DNA from: Lonsdalea britannica
Lineage (GTDB): Bacteria; Pseudomonadota; Gammaproteobacteria; Enterobacterales; Enterobacteriaceae
Assembly: GCF_946477055.1 (NCBI RefSeq)
Contig: NZ_CAMKXG010000185.1
Coordinates: forward strand, 1-6,906
Length of the DNA: 6,906 nt
Direction of reading: 5' to 3'
The position numbers and the translations under genes are program-made. Positions 1 to 5,270 of this stretch are shown one piece after another (the first letter of the stretch is position 1; each line of letters starts with the position of its first letter). Under the pieces are notes generated by a model, which did not search any database, was not told the DNA's origin, and saw nothing but the letters and a program-made list of their open reading frames with translations.

Positions 1-26
1 CAGCGTCAGATGTGTATAAGAGACAG
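1..26 (+). other. Nextera/Tn5 sequencing adapter remnant (artefact)
   Basis: Bases 8-26 are the 19-bp Tn5 mosaic end AGATGTGTATAAGAGACAG, and bases 1-7 (CAGCGTC) match the sequence preceding it in the Illumina Nextera read-1 adapter. Together they reproduce the 3' part of that adapter exactly. This is library-preparation sequence left at a contig end, not a biological transposon: there is no transposase or second end. Genomic sequence should be taken to begin at base 27. Confidence 0.96.
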
Positions 27-187
27 CGGCAAGCAAGCTATAACAATATAACTATTTGTATATTAGATATATTTTCATCATGTCACTAATCTTCTCTCAT
101 CTCACAAAAGTGGCACATCATCATTTATCTGAGCGAAAAACAGAGCTACGCTGAAAGTGTCAAAGTACACAGTCAAAGGGGGCTGTT
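27..187 (+). promoter_or_regulatory. AT-rich upstream region of uspG with Shine-Dalgarno
   Basis: This stretch is clearly richer in A and T than the flanking genes, especially 38-80, and carries no ORF I can support. A strong ribosome-binding site (AAAGGGGG, 175-182) sits 5 bases before the uspG ATG. A 7-bp direct repeat, GTCAAAG, occurs at 159-165 and 172-178. TATATT at 68-73 could be a -10 box, but I found no convincing -35 at the right distance, so the promoter is not assigned. The true upstream extent is unknown because the contig ends here. Confidence 0.4.
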
Positions 188-616
188 ATGTATAAGACCA
201 TTTTGGTGCCTGTCGATATTGATGAAGAAGATCTGACCAAGAATGCCCTGTCTCAGGCCACTTTTCTGGCTAAATTATCCGGAGCGAAACTGCATCTGTT
301 TCATGTTCTACCGGATGTCTCCGCTTATATCTCCGCCTATGCGTTTGGTTTGAAAGAGTTTGAAAACGAGGCGGTGGTTAAGGCGGATGAAAAGTTGCAC
401 GAACTTCTGAGCCAGATAGACCTCCCGGCGGAGCAGCTGGATCACAGTATTACCTTTGGTACGCCGCGTGATGAGGTTCTGGAGCTGGCCGAGGAGATCC
501 ATGCCGATCTCATCGTGGTCGGTTCTCGTCGTCCGAGTGTCAAAACCTATCTGCTAGGGTCTAACTCCTCGGCGATTGTGCGCCATGCCAAAACGTCGGT
601 GCTGGTGGCGCGCTAA
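188..616 (+). CDS. uspG: Universal stress protein, UspG type
   Basis: This is a 142-residue cytoplasmic single-domain Usp (alpha/beta nucleotide-binding fold), the same length as E. coli UspG. The start MYKTILVPVD is the first beta strand, with D10 at the conserved nucleotide-contacting position. The C-terminal loop VGSRRPS (111-117) followed by LLGSN (122-126) and RHA (132-134) is the UspF/UspG form of the Usp ATP-binding signature. HVLP (39-42) and FGTPRDEV (90-97) favour UspG over UspF. E. coli UspG is reported to bind ATP and to be autophosphorylated and adenylylated; its exact cellular role is unsettled. The ATG is supported by a strong purine-rich site 5 bases upstream. The gene stands alone on the plus strand and converges on ybiI. 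The family call is firm; G versus F is likely but rests on remembered sequence. Confidence 0.9.
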   Translation: MYKTILVPVDIDEEDLTKNALSQATFLAKLSGAKLHLFHVLPDVSAYISAYAFGLKEFENEAVVKADEKLHELLSQIDLPAEQLDHSITFGTPRDEVLELAEEIHADLIVVGSRRPSVKTYLLGSNSSAIVRHAKTSVLVAR

Positions 617-624
617 CGACGTGG

Positions 625-650
625 GGACGCTGCGCAATCTGGCGGCGTCC
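625..650. terminator. Hairpin between convergent uspG and ybiI
   Basis: The arms GGACGCTGC (625-633) and GCGGCGTCC (642-650) form a 9-bp stem with one G-T wobble and an 8-base loop. It begins 8 bases after the uspG stop and ends 5 bases before the ybiI stop, where a shared bidirectional terminator would be expected. There is no clear T-run on either side, so it is either a weak intrinsic terminator or a transcript-end stabilising structure. Confidence 0.5.
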
Positions 651-655
651 AACGC

Positions 656-922
656 TTAACGAAGCTGGCTGTCTTTACTGCCGCGGCGGTTGTAGCCAGC
701 ATTGATGCTGCGCTGTTTGTCGATTTTCGCCTGACAGGCAACGCAGTAGCGCACGCCCGGCAACGCTTTACGTCGGGCTTCCGGTATGGGGTCTCCACAC
801 TCCTCGCAATAATCAGCGCTTTCACCGCGATGTAACTGGCTACGCGCCTGAGCGATAGCATCATCGACGGTAGCATCGATTTGCTCCTGAACGGAGCCGT
901 CACTTGACCAACCACTTGCCAT
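656..922 (-). CDS. ybiI: DksA/TraR family zinc-finger protein YbiI
   Basis: This 88-residue protein matches the length and ends of E. coli YbiI: it starts MASGW and finishes GYNRRGSKDSQLR. The core is a C4 zinc finger with C39-x2-C42 and C60-x2-C63 around a PIPEARRKALPGVRYC segment, the TraR/DksA C-terminal signature. DksA and TraR bind in the RNA polymerase secondary channel and alter promoter kinetics. YbiI lacks the long DksA coiled coil, having only a short acidic helix (about residues 11-30), so it is closer in size to TraR. Whether YbiI itself acts on RNA polymerase is not shown here. The start is fixed by an excellent Shine-Dalgarno. It lies 132 bases downstream of yfgG on the same strand, so it may have its own promoter in that gap. 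In E. coli, ybiI is at an unrelated locus. Confidence 0.93.
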   Translation of the reverse strand: MASGWSSDGSVQEQIDATVDDAIAQARSQLHRGESADYCEECGDPIPEARRKALPGVRYCVACQAKIDKQRSINAGYNRRGSKDSQLR

Positions 923-927
923 TGTTG

Positions 928-934
928 ACCTCCT
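928..934 (-). promoter_or_regulatory. Strong ribosome-binding site of ybiI
   Basis: The minus strand reads AGGAGGT, a near-perfect anti-16S match, with a 5-base spacer to the ATG ending at 922. It settles the ybiI start and predicts efficient translation. Confidence 0.85.
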
Positions 935-965
935 GCTTGCGGGATGACGCGGTCAACGCATGTTG

Positions 966-978
966 CGTGTTTGACACG
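966..978. repeat. 13-bp inverted repeat upstream of ybiI
   Basis: CGTGT-TTG-ACACG is a perfect 5-bp inverted repeat around 3 bases, located 44-56 bases before the ybiI start. It could be a small operator. I do not recognise the site and its short arms make chance plausible. Confidence 0.25.
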
Positions 979-1054
979 AATACGTTGCCTCCGCCTCGGT
1001 GCGAGTCGGTAATCATAAAATAGCTGAAATCAGCAGAATGTGTGGACTAAGCGA

Positions 1055-1276
1055 CTATTCTCGTTGAGCGGGTGTAGTGACAGAAGACGTGTCCAGAGAA
1101 TGCTCAACGCGGGTTTGCTGCTGAACTTCCTGGTGATAAAGAAAGGCGCCGACGGCGGAATAAACAAAACGGCCTAACAGAATGATGAGACTGATCATGA
1201 GTACGGTACGAGCTATACGCGTACTACTTCGTCGTTGACGTAACATGATTCTTCGCCTGTGGGTAACCGTAGACAT
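1055..1276 (-). CDS. yfgG: YfgG-like small membrane protein (DUF2633)
   Basis: This 73-residue protein has a basic N-terminus (residues 7-23, rich in Arg), one hydrophobic segment at about 22-45 (core VLMISLIILLGRFVYSAVGA), and a polar tail of about 28 residues. This predicts a single-pass inner-membrane protein with the N-terminus in the cytoplasm. The RxVLxIS...GRFxYSxVGA pattern matches E. coli YfgG, as I remember it, and the position downstream of ppx agrees with E. coli, where yfgG lies beyond ppx and yfgF. Its function is poorly known. The start is uncertain: residue M11 (ATG at 1246-1244) gives a protein nearer the length of E. coli YfgG, and neither start has a strong Shine-Dalgarno. 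A perfect CRP-type site lies about 110-120 bases upstream. Confidence 0.75.
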   Translation of the reverse strand: MSTVTHRRRIMLRQRRSSTRIARTVLMISLIILLGRFVYSAVGAFLYHQEVQQQTRVEHSLDTSSVTTPAQRE

Positions 1277-1319
1277 TACCGGATGTATTCCTGATAAAAG
1301 CGGACATTCGCTGTTGTTT

Positions 1320-1348
1320 ATTTAGGCACAAGCTGGCGGTGGGGTCAA
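1320..1348 (-). promoter_or_regulatory. Possible yfgG promoter (-35/-10)
   Basis: Read on the minus strand, TTGACC (1348-1343, 5 of 6 to consensus) is followed after 17 bases by CTAAAT (1325-1320, 3 of 6) preceded by an extended-type TG. Transcription would start near 1313, about 37 bases before the annotated yfgG start. The -10 is poor, so the promoter would probably need an activator. A CRP-like palindrome lies upstream, but at about -78 from this guessed start, which is not an ideal class I phase. Confidence 0.3.
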
Positions 1349-1381
1349 TGCGCCTGAGGCAAAAAATCACCCTCAGGCGCA
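1349..1381. terminator. 11-bp perfect hairpin downstream of ppx
   Basis: TGCGCCTGAGG (1349-1359) pairs perfectly with CCTCAGGCGCA (1371-1381) around an 11-base loop. On the ppx-sense strand the loop contains six consecutive Ts, but no T-run follows the stem, so it is not a classical intrinsic terminator. It lies about 60 bases beyond the ppx stop and directly abuts the proposed yfgG -35 box. It may end or stabilise the ppk-ppx transcript. Confidence 0.5.
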
Positions 1382-1383
1382 AA

Positions 1384-1399
1384 TGTGAAAAATCTCACA
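1384..1399. promoter_or_regulatory. CRP-type binding site (perfect TGTGA-N6-TCACA)
   Basis: TGTGA-AAAATC-TCACA is an exact match to both half-sites of the CRP consensus with the correct 6-base spacer, and the left flank (AAATGTGA) also matches. The only downstream-facing gene is yfgG on the minus strand, since ppx ends at 1440 reading toward this site. The palindrome could also fold as a 5-bp hairpin in the ppx 3' region, so it is not exclusively a DNA operator. CRP and related regulators share this core; CRP is the likeliest ligand. Confidence 0.55.
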
Positions 1400-1439
1400 A
1401 CATGAAGCAGGAGTAGGGCGCAGGCCGCGCTGTCCCGGT

Positions 1440-2984
1440 CTAACTTTGCGTCGGTGACTCTTTTTCCTCTTCAATCAACAACGTCCAGTCGCTGATGCCC
1501 TGCCAATATTCCTGCTCTTTTTCCAGGTCGAGCTGTACCAGCGTATTTTGACTGAAATAGCCGAACGGGAAAATCAGGGTCCAGGTGCGATCGTCCGTCG
1601 CCAGACGCAGCGTTTGCGGCGACGTCGTGGCCTGACGCTGGTTATTCAGCAGCGTCGCCAATCGCAGCAACAGAATCATCGGCATGTACTGTTTCTTTTT
1701 GAACTGATTCAGGCGCGGCAGCTCGTCCGTTTTTATCGCCTTACGGTGCCAGCGCACCAGTAGAGACAGCACCATCTGCTGTTCCTGATTGAACCCTGGC
1801 AGATTAGTGTTTTGCAGGATGTAAGCGGAGTGGCGGTGCATACCGCTGTGGTTGATGCCGAGTCCCACTTCATACAGCATGGCCGCCCATTTCAGAATGG
1901 CCTCCAGCTGCGGATCCACCAGCGAGGGGTTCTGTTCTTCCCACTGGATGTAGAGCAGTTCCGCCGTTTCACGGACGCGATGGGCCTGTGCGCGGTCGAT
2001 GTTGTAGTGGCTGGCCAGACTTTTCGCGGTACGGATGCGAATGTCCTGATGGCGGAAGCGCCCCTCCATTTCATACAGCACGCCTTCGCGCAGCGCGCCG
2101 TCCGACAACCTTAGCGTATCGATAGCCAGCGTATCGAAGACCCCGCAGAGGATGGCAAGGCCGGGAACCAGCACGTTCTGCCGCTCATCCGTCAGGCCCG
2201 GCAGACTTAGCGCTTTCACGTTCTTGTGCTTCAGGATCTCATCGCGCAGCATCTCAAGACGTTCCAACGTAATCTGGCCGTCTTTCTCGCCCATCGCCAG
2301 CAGTATCTCGTTGGCTGCTTTGATGGTGCCGGATGCGCCCAGCGCGTAGTCCCATCCGTAGATGCGGTATTGCCAGGCCAGATTTTCCAACTGCTGCGCG
2401 GCGGCCAGCCGGGCGCGTTTGAAGTTGTTGGCGTTGATTTCACCATCGGGGAAAAACAGTTGGGCGAAGCTGACGCATCCCATCCGGCGGCTCTCCACCA
2501 GCTTGGGCTCGAAATCTTCGCCGATCACCAGCTCCGTCGACCCGCCGCCGATGTCGATCACCAGCTTGCGGCCTTTTTCCGGCTGCGTGTGCTCGACGCC
2601 CATAAAGATCAGTCGCGCTTCTTCATGCCCGGAAATAATGGAGATCGGGTAGGGGATGATTTTGGCGGCGCGCTGCAAAAAATCCTGCGCGTTGTGCGCT
2701 TCGCGCAGGGCGTGCGTCCCGACGATAGAGACATTGGCCGCCGGAAATCCCTGAAGGCGTTCGGCAAACAGCGTCAGGCAGTTCAGACCACGTTCGATAG
2801 ACTCCTCGCTCAGCCGATTTTGGCTGTCGAGTCCGTCTACCATATGCACCCGTTGTTTCAGGCGGCTAAGTACCTGAAGCGCGCCATTGACCACGCGGGC
2901 GACCACCATATGAAAACTGTTGGAGCCCAGATCGATGGCGGCGAATTCCTGGGGTTTTTCAGCGATATTGTCGGTTAAAGGCAT
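1440..2984 (-). CDS. ppx: Exopolyphosphatase
   Basis: This is a 514-residue enzyme, one longer than remembered for E. coli Ppx, that processively releases orthophosphate from polyphosphate chain ends. It belongs to the Ppx/GppA branch of the ASKHA superfamily. The first nucleotide/phosphate loop is [11 protein letters not shown] (16-26) and the second is [10 protein letters not shown] (142-151). The segment [15 protein letters not shown] (118-132) contains E122, equivalent to the catalytic Glu121 of E. coli. Domains I-II span about 1-310; the HD-like helical domain III follows, with [15 protein letters not shown] near 375-390, then a C-terminal domain. The GppA paralogue, which cleaves pppGpp, is less likely because the gene directly follows ppk and the N-terminus ([16 protein letters not shown]) is Ppx-like. 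The ATG lies 9 bases after the ppk stop, so it is in the same transcript and probably translationally coupled; only weak Shine-Dalgarno-like purines are present at the end of ppk. Confidence 0.97.
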   Translation of the reverse strand: MPLTDNIAEKPQEFAAIDLGSNSFHMVVARVVNGALQVLSRLKQRVHMVDGLDSQNRLSEESIERGLNCLTLFAERLQGFPAANVSIVGTHALREAHNAQDFLQRAAKIIPYPISIISGHEEARLIFMGVEHTQPEKGRKLVIDIGGGSTELVIGEDFEPKLVESRRMGCVSFAQLFFPDGEINANNFKRARLAAAQQLENLAWQYRIYGWDYALGASGTIKAANEILLAMGEKDGQITLERLEMLRDEILKHKNVKALSLPGLTDERQNVLVPGLAILCGVFDTLAIDTLRLSDGALREGVLYEMEGRFRHQDIRIRTAKSLASHYNIDRAQAHRVRETAELLYIQWEEQNPSLVDPQLEAILKWAAMLYEVGLGINHSGMHRHSAYILQNTNLPGFNQEQQMVLSLLVRWHRKAIKTDELPRLNQFKKKQYMPMILLLRLATLLNNQRQATTSPQTLRLATDDRTWTLIFPFGYFSQNTLVQLDLEKEQEYWQGISDWTLLIEEEKESPTQS

Positions 2985-2993
2985 GGCTGTGGC

Positions 2994-5057
2994 CTACTCT
3001 TCGGGTTGCTCAAGGACCTTAAGATATTCATAGATCGCATTCTGGGCGCGGACTTTGCGCCGGTTGCCTCGGGTGACGTAGTGATTGTTCAATTCCTTGT
3101 CCAGCACGCGGGCTTTGACCGTATCGCTGAACAGAATCTCCAGAATATCGAGGATTCGCGCTTTCAGCGTCTGATCCAGCACTTCCACCGCGACTTCGAT
3201 TCGGTAATCGATGTTGCGGGTCATCCAGTCGGCGGAGGAGAGAAACACCTTCTGATCGCCGCCGTTGTGGAAAACATACAGCCGGTCGTGCTCCAGATAG
3301 CGGTCCACGATGCTGGTGACGCGGATATTATCACTGATCCCCGGAATATCGGGAATGAGCGAGCACATCCCGCGGACCAACAGGTTCATTTTCACCCCGG
3401 CGCCGGAGGCGGCATACAGCCGGTCGACCAAACCTTTGTCCACCAGATTGTTCACCTTCAGGGTGATTTTCGCTTCCAGCCCGTCCTGCGCGTTGGCAAT
3501 CTCGCGGTCAATCAGCTCATAAAGACGGCTACGAGAGTTTTGCGGAGAGACGAGCAGGTGATCGAAGCTCACCGGCCGATAGGGGTTTTCAATGAAGTTG
3601 AAGACCCGGCGCACCTCGTTGGTGATGCGTTCGTCGGCGGTCAGCAGCGAGTAGTCGGTATACAGCCGCGCGGTTTTTTCGTTGAAGTTCCCGGTCCCGA
3701 TATGCGCATAGCGCACCACGTTGTCGCCTTCACGACGCGAGATCAAAAACAGCTTGGCGTGAATTTTCAGTCCGGGAATAGAGAAGATGACGTGAACGCC
3801 CGCTTCCGTCAGTCTTTTCGCCCAGTGAATGTTGGCCGCCTCGTCGAAACGCGCCTGCAATTCCACCACGACCGTGACCTTTTTGCCGTTGTGCGCGGCG
3901 TGGATCATGGAGTTGATGATGCGAGAATCCTTGGCGACGCGATAGATGTTGATTTTGATCGCCAGCACGCTGGGGTCGAAGGACGCCTGCCGCAGAATTT
4001 CCAACACGTGCTCGAAGGTATGGTACGGGTAGTACAGCAGCACATCGCGCTCGCGGATAGCATCAAAACCGTTGCGGAAGTGATTGAACCCCAGATGACG
4101 CAGGCGTGGCAGCGGTTTGTTGACCAGATTGGCGCGGCCCACGTTCGGGAAGCCGATGAAGTCTTTAAAGTTGTGATAGCGGCCGCCGGGAATGACCGAG
4201 TCATAGGAGGTGATATCGAGTTTCTTGAGCAGGCACTCCACCATCGCATCCGGCATATCGCGCTGATAGACGAAGCGGACCGGTTTGGCCGTCAGCCGCT
4301 GTTTGAGGCTGGATGACATCAGCTCCAGCAGGCTGGACTCCATTTCCGTCACCAGATCGTACTCGGCGTCGCGCGTCATCTTCATGGAGTACGCGTTCAG
4401 CACGTCGTAATCGAAGAATCCCCGGAAGATATCATCCAGACAGTAGCGCAGGATATTGTCGATCAGAATCATGGTTTTGCGGCGATGCGGCGCTTCCGGC
4501 GGCAGATCGACGAAGCGAGCGACCTTGTCGGACGGAATTTCCAGCAGCGCGTAGTCCGTCTTCTCGCCGCGGATGATTTCGATGGCCAGATAGGTGTAAT
4601 CGTCTTTCAAAAACTGAATCAGATTGGTTTCAGGCAGCAGCAGAATCGGGGTGATATGCGGGCGCAGGTGGTGTTTGAAGTAATCGCGCAGCCACGCCTG
4701 CTGATTGGGCGACACCTGCCGCTCGTTGACCAGAAAAATCTGGTTACGCGCCATCTCTAGCAGCAGCTCGTTATACAGGTTGTCGAACAGCTGATCGGTT
4801 TTCAGCACGCGCATCTGAATTTTGCTCAGCAGATGACGCAGCCCGCTGGCGGAGCCTTGTTCTTCGTTAATCAGAATACGACGTTTGAGGTCGGCGAATC
4901 GGACCTTGTAGAACTCGTCCAGATTGCTGGAGTAGATGCCCAGAAAGCGCATACGTTCAATCAGCGGATTATTCTTGTCGGCGGCTTCTTGAAGTACGCG
5001 TTCATTGAAAGATAACCAACTCAACTCTTTGTCTATGTAGAGTTTGTCCTGACTCAT
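2994..5057 (-). CDS. ppk: Polyphosphate kinase 1
   Basis: This 687-residue enzyme transfers the ATP gamma-phosphate reversibly onto a growing polyphosphate chain through a phosphohistidine. It begins [20 protein letters not shown], the PPK1 N-terminal domain. N45 corresponds to the ATP-contacting Asn45 of E. coli. The two phospholipase-D-like C-terminal domains carry H433 (in GLKIHAKLF, equivalent to the autophosphorylated His435) and H590 (in YLEHDR, equivalent to His592). R373, R403 and Y466 match the E. coli residues Arg375, Arg405 and Tyr468 that contact metal or nucleotide. The offset of two comes from a short gap near residues 322-328 ([10 protein letters not shown]). The frame is open 29 codons further upstream, to 5144, but this start is preferred because of family alignment and the Shine-Dalgarno at 5063-5066. 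It is the first gene of the ppk-ppx operon, and the protein is typically a membrane-associated tetramer. Confidence 0.98.
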   Translation of the reverse strand: MSQDKLYIDKELSWLSFNERVLQEAADKNNPLIERMRFLGIYSSNLDEFYKVRFADLKRRILINEEQGSASGLRHLLSKIQMRVLKTDQLFDNLYNELLLEMARNQIFLVNERQVSPNQQAWLRDYFKHHLRPHITPILLLPETNLIQFLKDDYTYLAIEIIRGEKTDYALLEIPSDKVARFVDLPPEAPHRRKTMILIDNILRYCLDDIFRGFFDYDVLNAYSMKMTRDAEYDLVTEMESSLLELMSSSLKQRLTAKPVRFVYQRDMPDAMVECLLKKLDITSYDSVIPGGRYHNFKDFIGFPNVGRANLVNKPLPRLRHLGFNHFRNGFDAIRERDVLLYYPYHTFEHVLEILRQASFDPSVLAIKINIYRVAKDSRIINSMIHAAHNGKKVTVVVELQARFDEAANIHWAKRLTEAGVHVIFSIPGLKIHAKLFLISRREGDNVVRYAHIGTGNFNEKTARLYTDYSLLTADERITNEVRRVFNFIENPYRPVSFDHLLVSPQNSRSRLYELIDREIANAQDGLEAKITLKVNNLVDKGLVDRLYAASGAGVKMNLLVRGMCSLIPDIPGISDNIRVTSIVDRYLEHDRLYVFHNGGDQKVFLSSADWMTRNIDYRIEVAVEVLDQTLKARILDILEILFSDTVKARVLDKELNNHYVTRGNRRKVRAQNAIYEYLKVLEQPEE

Positions 5058-5062
5058 TCTCA

Positions 5063-5066
5063 CTCC
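5063..5066 (-). promoter_or_regulatory. Ribosome-binding site deciding the ppk start
   Basis: The minus strand reads CGGAGTGAGAATG: GGAG with a 5-base spacer to the ATG at 5057. This supports MSQDK as the N-terminus over the longer in-frame opening to 5144, which would run through the proposed promoter. Confidence 0.8.
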
Positions 5067-5093
5067 GTTAAATGATTTTACTGAAGTGTTTCT

Positions 5094-5127
5094 ACTATCC
5101 ATTACCATTATGGCGCGTGAATGACGG
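5094..5127 (-). promoter_or_regulatory. Possible Pho box and -10 element of ppk
   Basis: On the minus strand, CCGTCAT-TCAC-GCGCCAT (5127-5110) resembles the PhoB-binding Pho box, two CTGTCAT repeats separated by 4 bases: the first repeat matches 6 of 7 and the second 4 of 7. Exactly 10 bases downstream lies GATAGT (5099-5094), 4 of 6 to the -10 consensus, the spacing typical of PhoB-activated promoters. PhoB control of ppk is established in related enterobacteria. A stronger isolated half-site, CTGTCAT, lies further upstream (minus strand, 5216-5210). The predicted leader would be about 30 bases. Confidence 0.38.
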
Positions 5128-5187
5128 GCATGGCGAGTCTTCAAATGGACTTTTTCTCATCCTGGTCAACGGGGGCAGCGAGATTTT

Positions 5188-5202
5188 GCGTTTCACAAAC
5201 GC
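5188..5202. repeat. 15-bp perfect palindrome upstream of ppk
   Basis: GCGTTT-CAC-AAACGC is a perfect 6-bp inverted repeat around 3 bases, in the gap between sdaC and ppk. It has no T-run suiting a terminator in the gene direction, and it lies about 60 bases upstream of the proposed Pho box. It has the look of an operator for a dimeric regulator, but I cannot name one; it is not the PurR site, whose half-sites have the opposite order. Confidence 0.35.
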
Positions 5203-5237
5203 TACTGGTATGACAGGGCGGGGAGAAGCTCACAGGA

Positions 5238-5266
5238 CGGCGTGCGGCGCGAAACGCCGCACGCCG
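5238..5266 (-). terminator. 12-bp GC-rich hairpin after sdaC
   Basis: CGGCGTGCGGCG (5238-5249) pairs perfectly with CGCCGCACGCCG (5255-5266) around the 5-base loop CGAAA. It starts 4 bases beyond the sdaC stop codon. The stem is very stable, but the sequence after it on the minus strand (GTCCTGTGAGC) is not T-rich. It probably ends or protects the sdaC transcript and separates it from ppk, but is not a textbook intrinsic terminator. Confidence 0.6.
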
Positions 5267-5270
5267 GGGC

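Noticed and set aside
8..26. Tn5 mosaic end as evidence of a natural transposon
   Set aside because: The preceding bases match the synthetic Nextera adapter, the site is at the very contig edge, and no transposase or partner end is present.
111..126. Sigma-54-type -24 element (TGGCAC) upstream of uspG
   Set aside because: The -12 position lacks the required GC: the sequence at the correct spacing is CATTT, not TTGCA.
613..915. 100-codon frame overlapping ybiI on the same strand
   Set aside because: It is an alternative frame of ybiI; the YbiI frame has the zinc-finger cysteines and a near-perfect Shine-Dalgarno.
1400..1439. GC-rich stretch after ppx as a REP/BIME-type repeat
   Set aside because: It does not match the REP consensus and no second copy is present in the window.
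2226..2978. 250-codon open frame antisense to ppx
   Set aside because: It is a mirror of the ppx reading frame with no independent evidence of coding; ppx itself has all catalytic motifs.
3006..4316. Long open frame (436 codons) antisense to ppk
   Set aside because: It lies entirely inside a highly conserved gene on the opposite strand, has no recognisable family or good start signals, and is expected from high GC at third codon positions of ppk.
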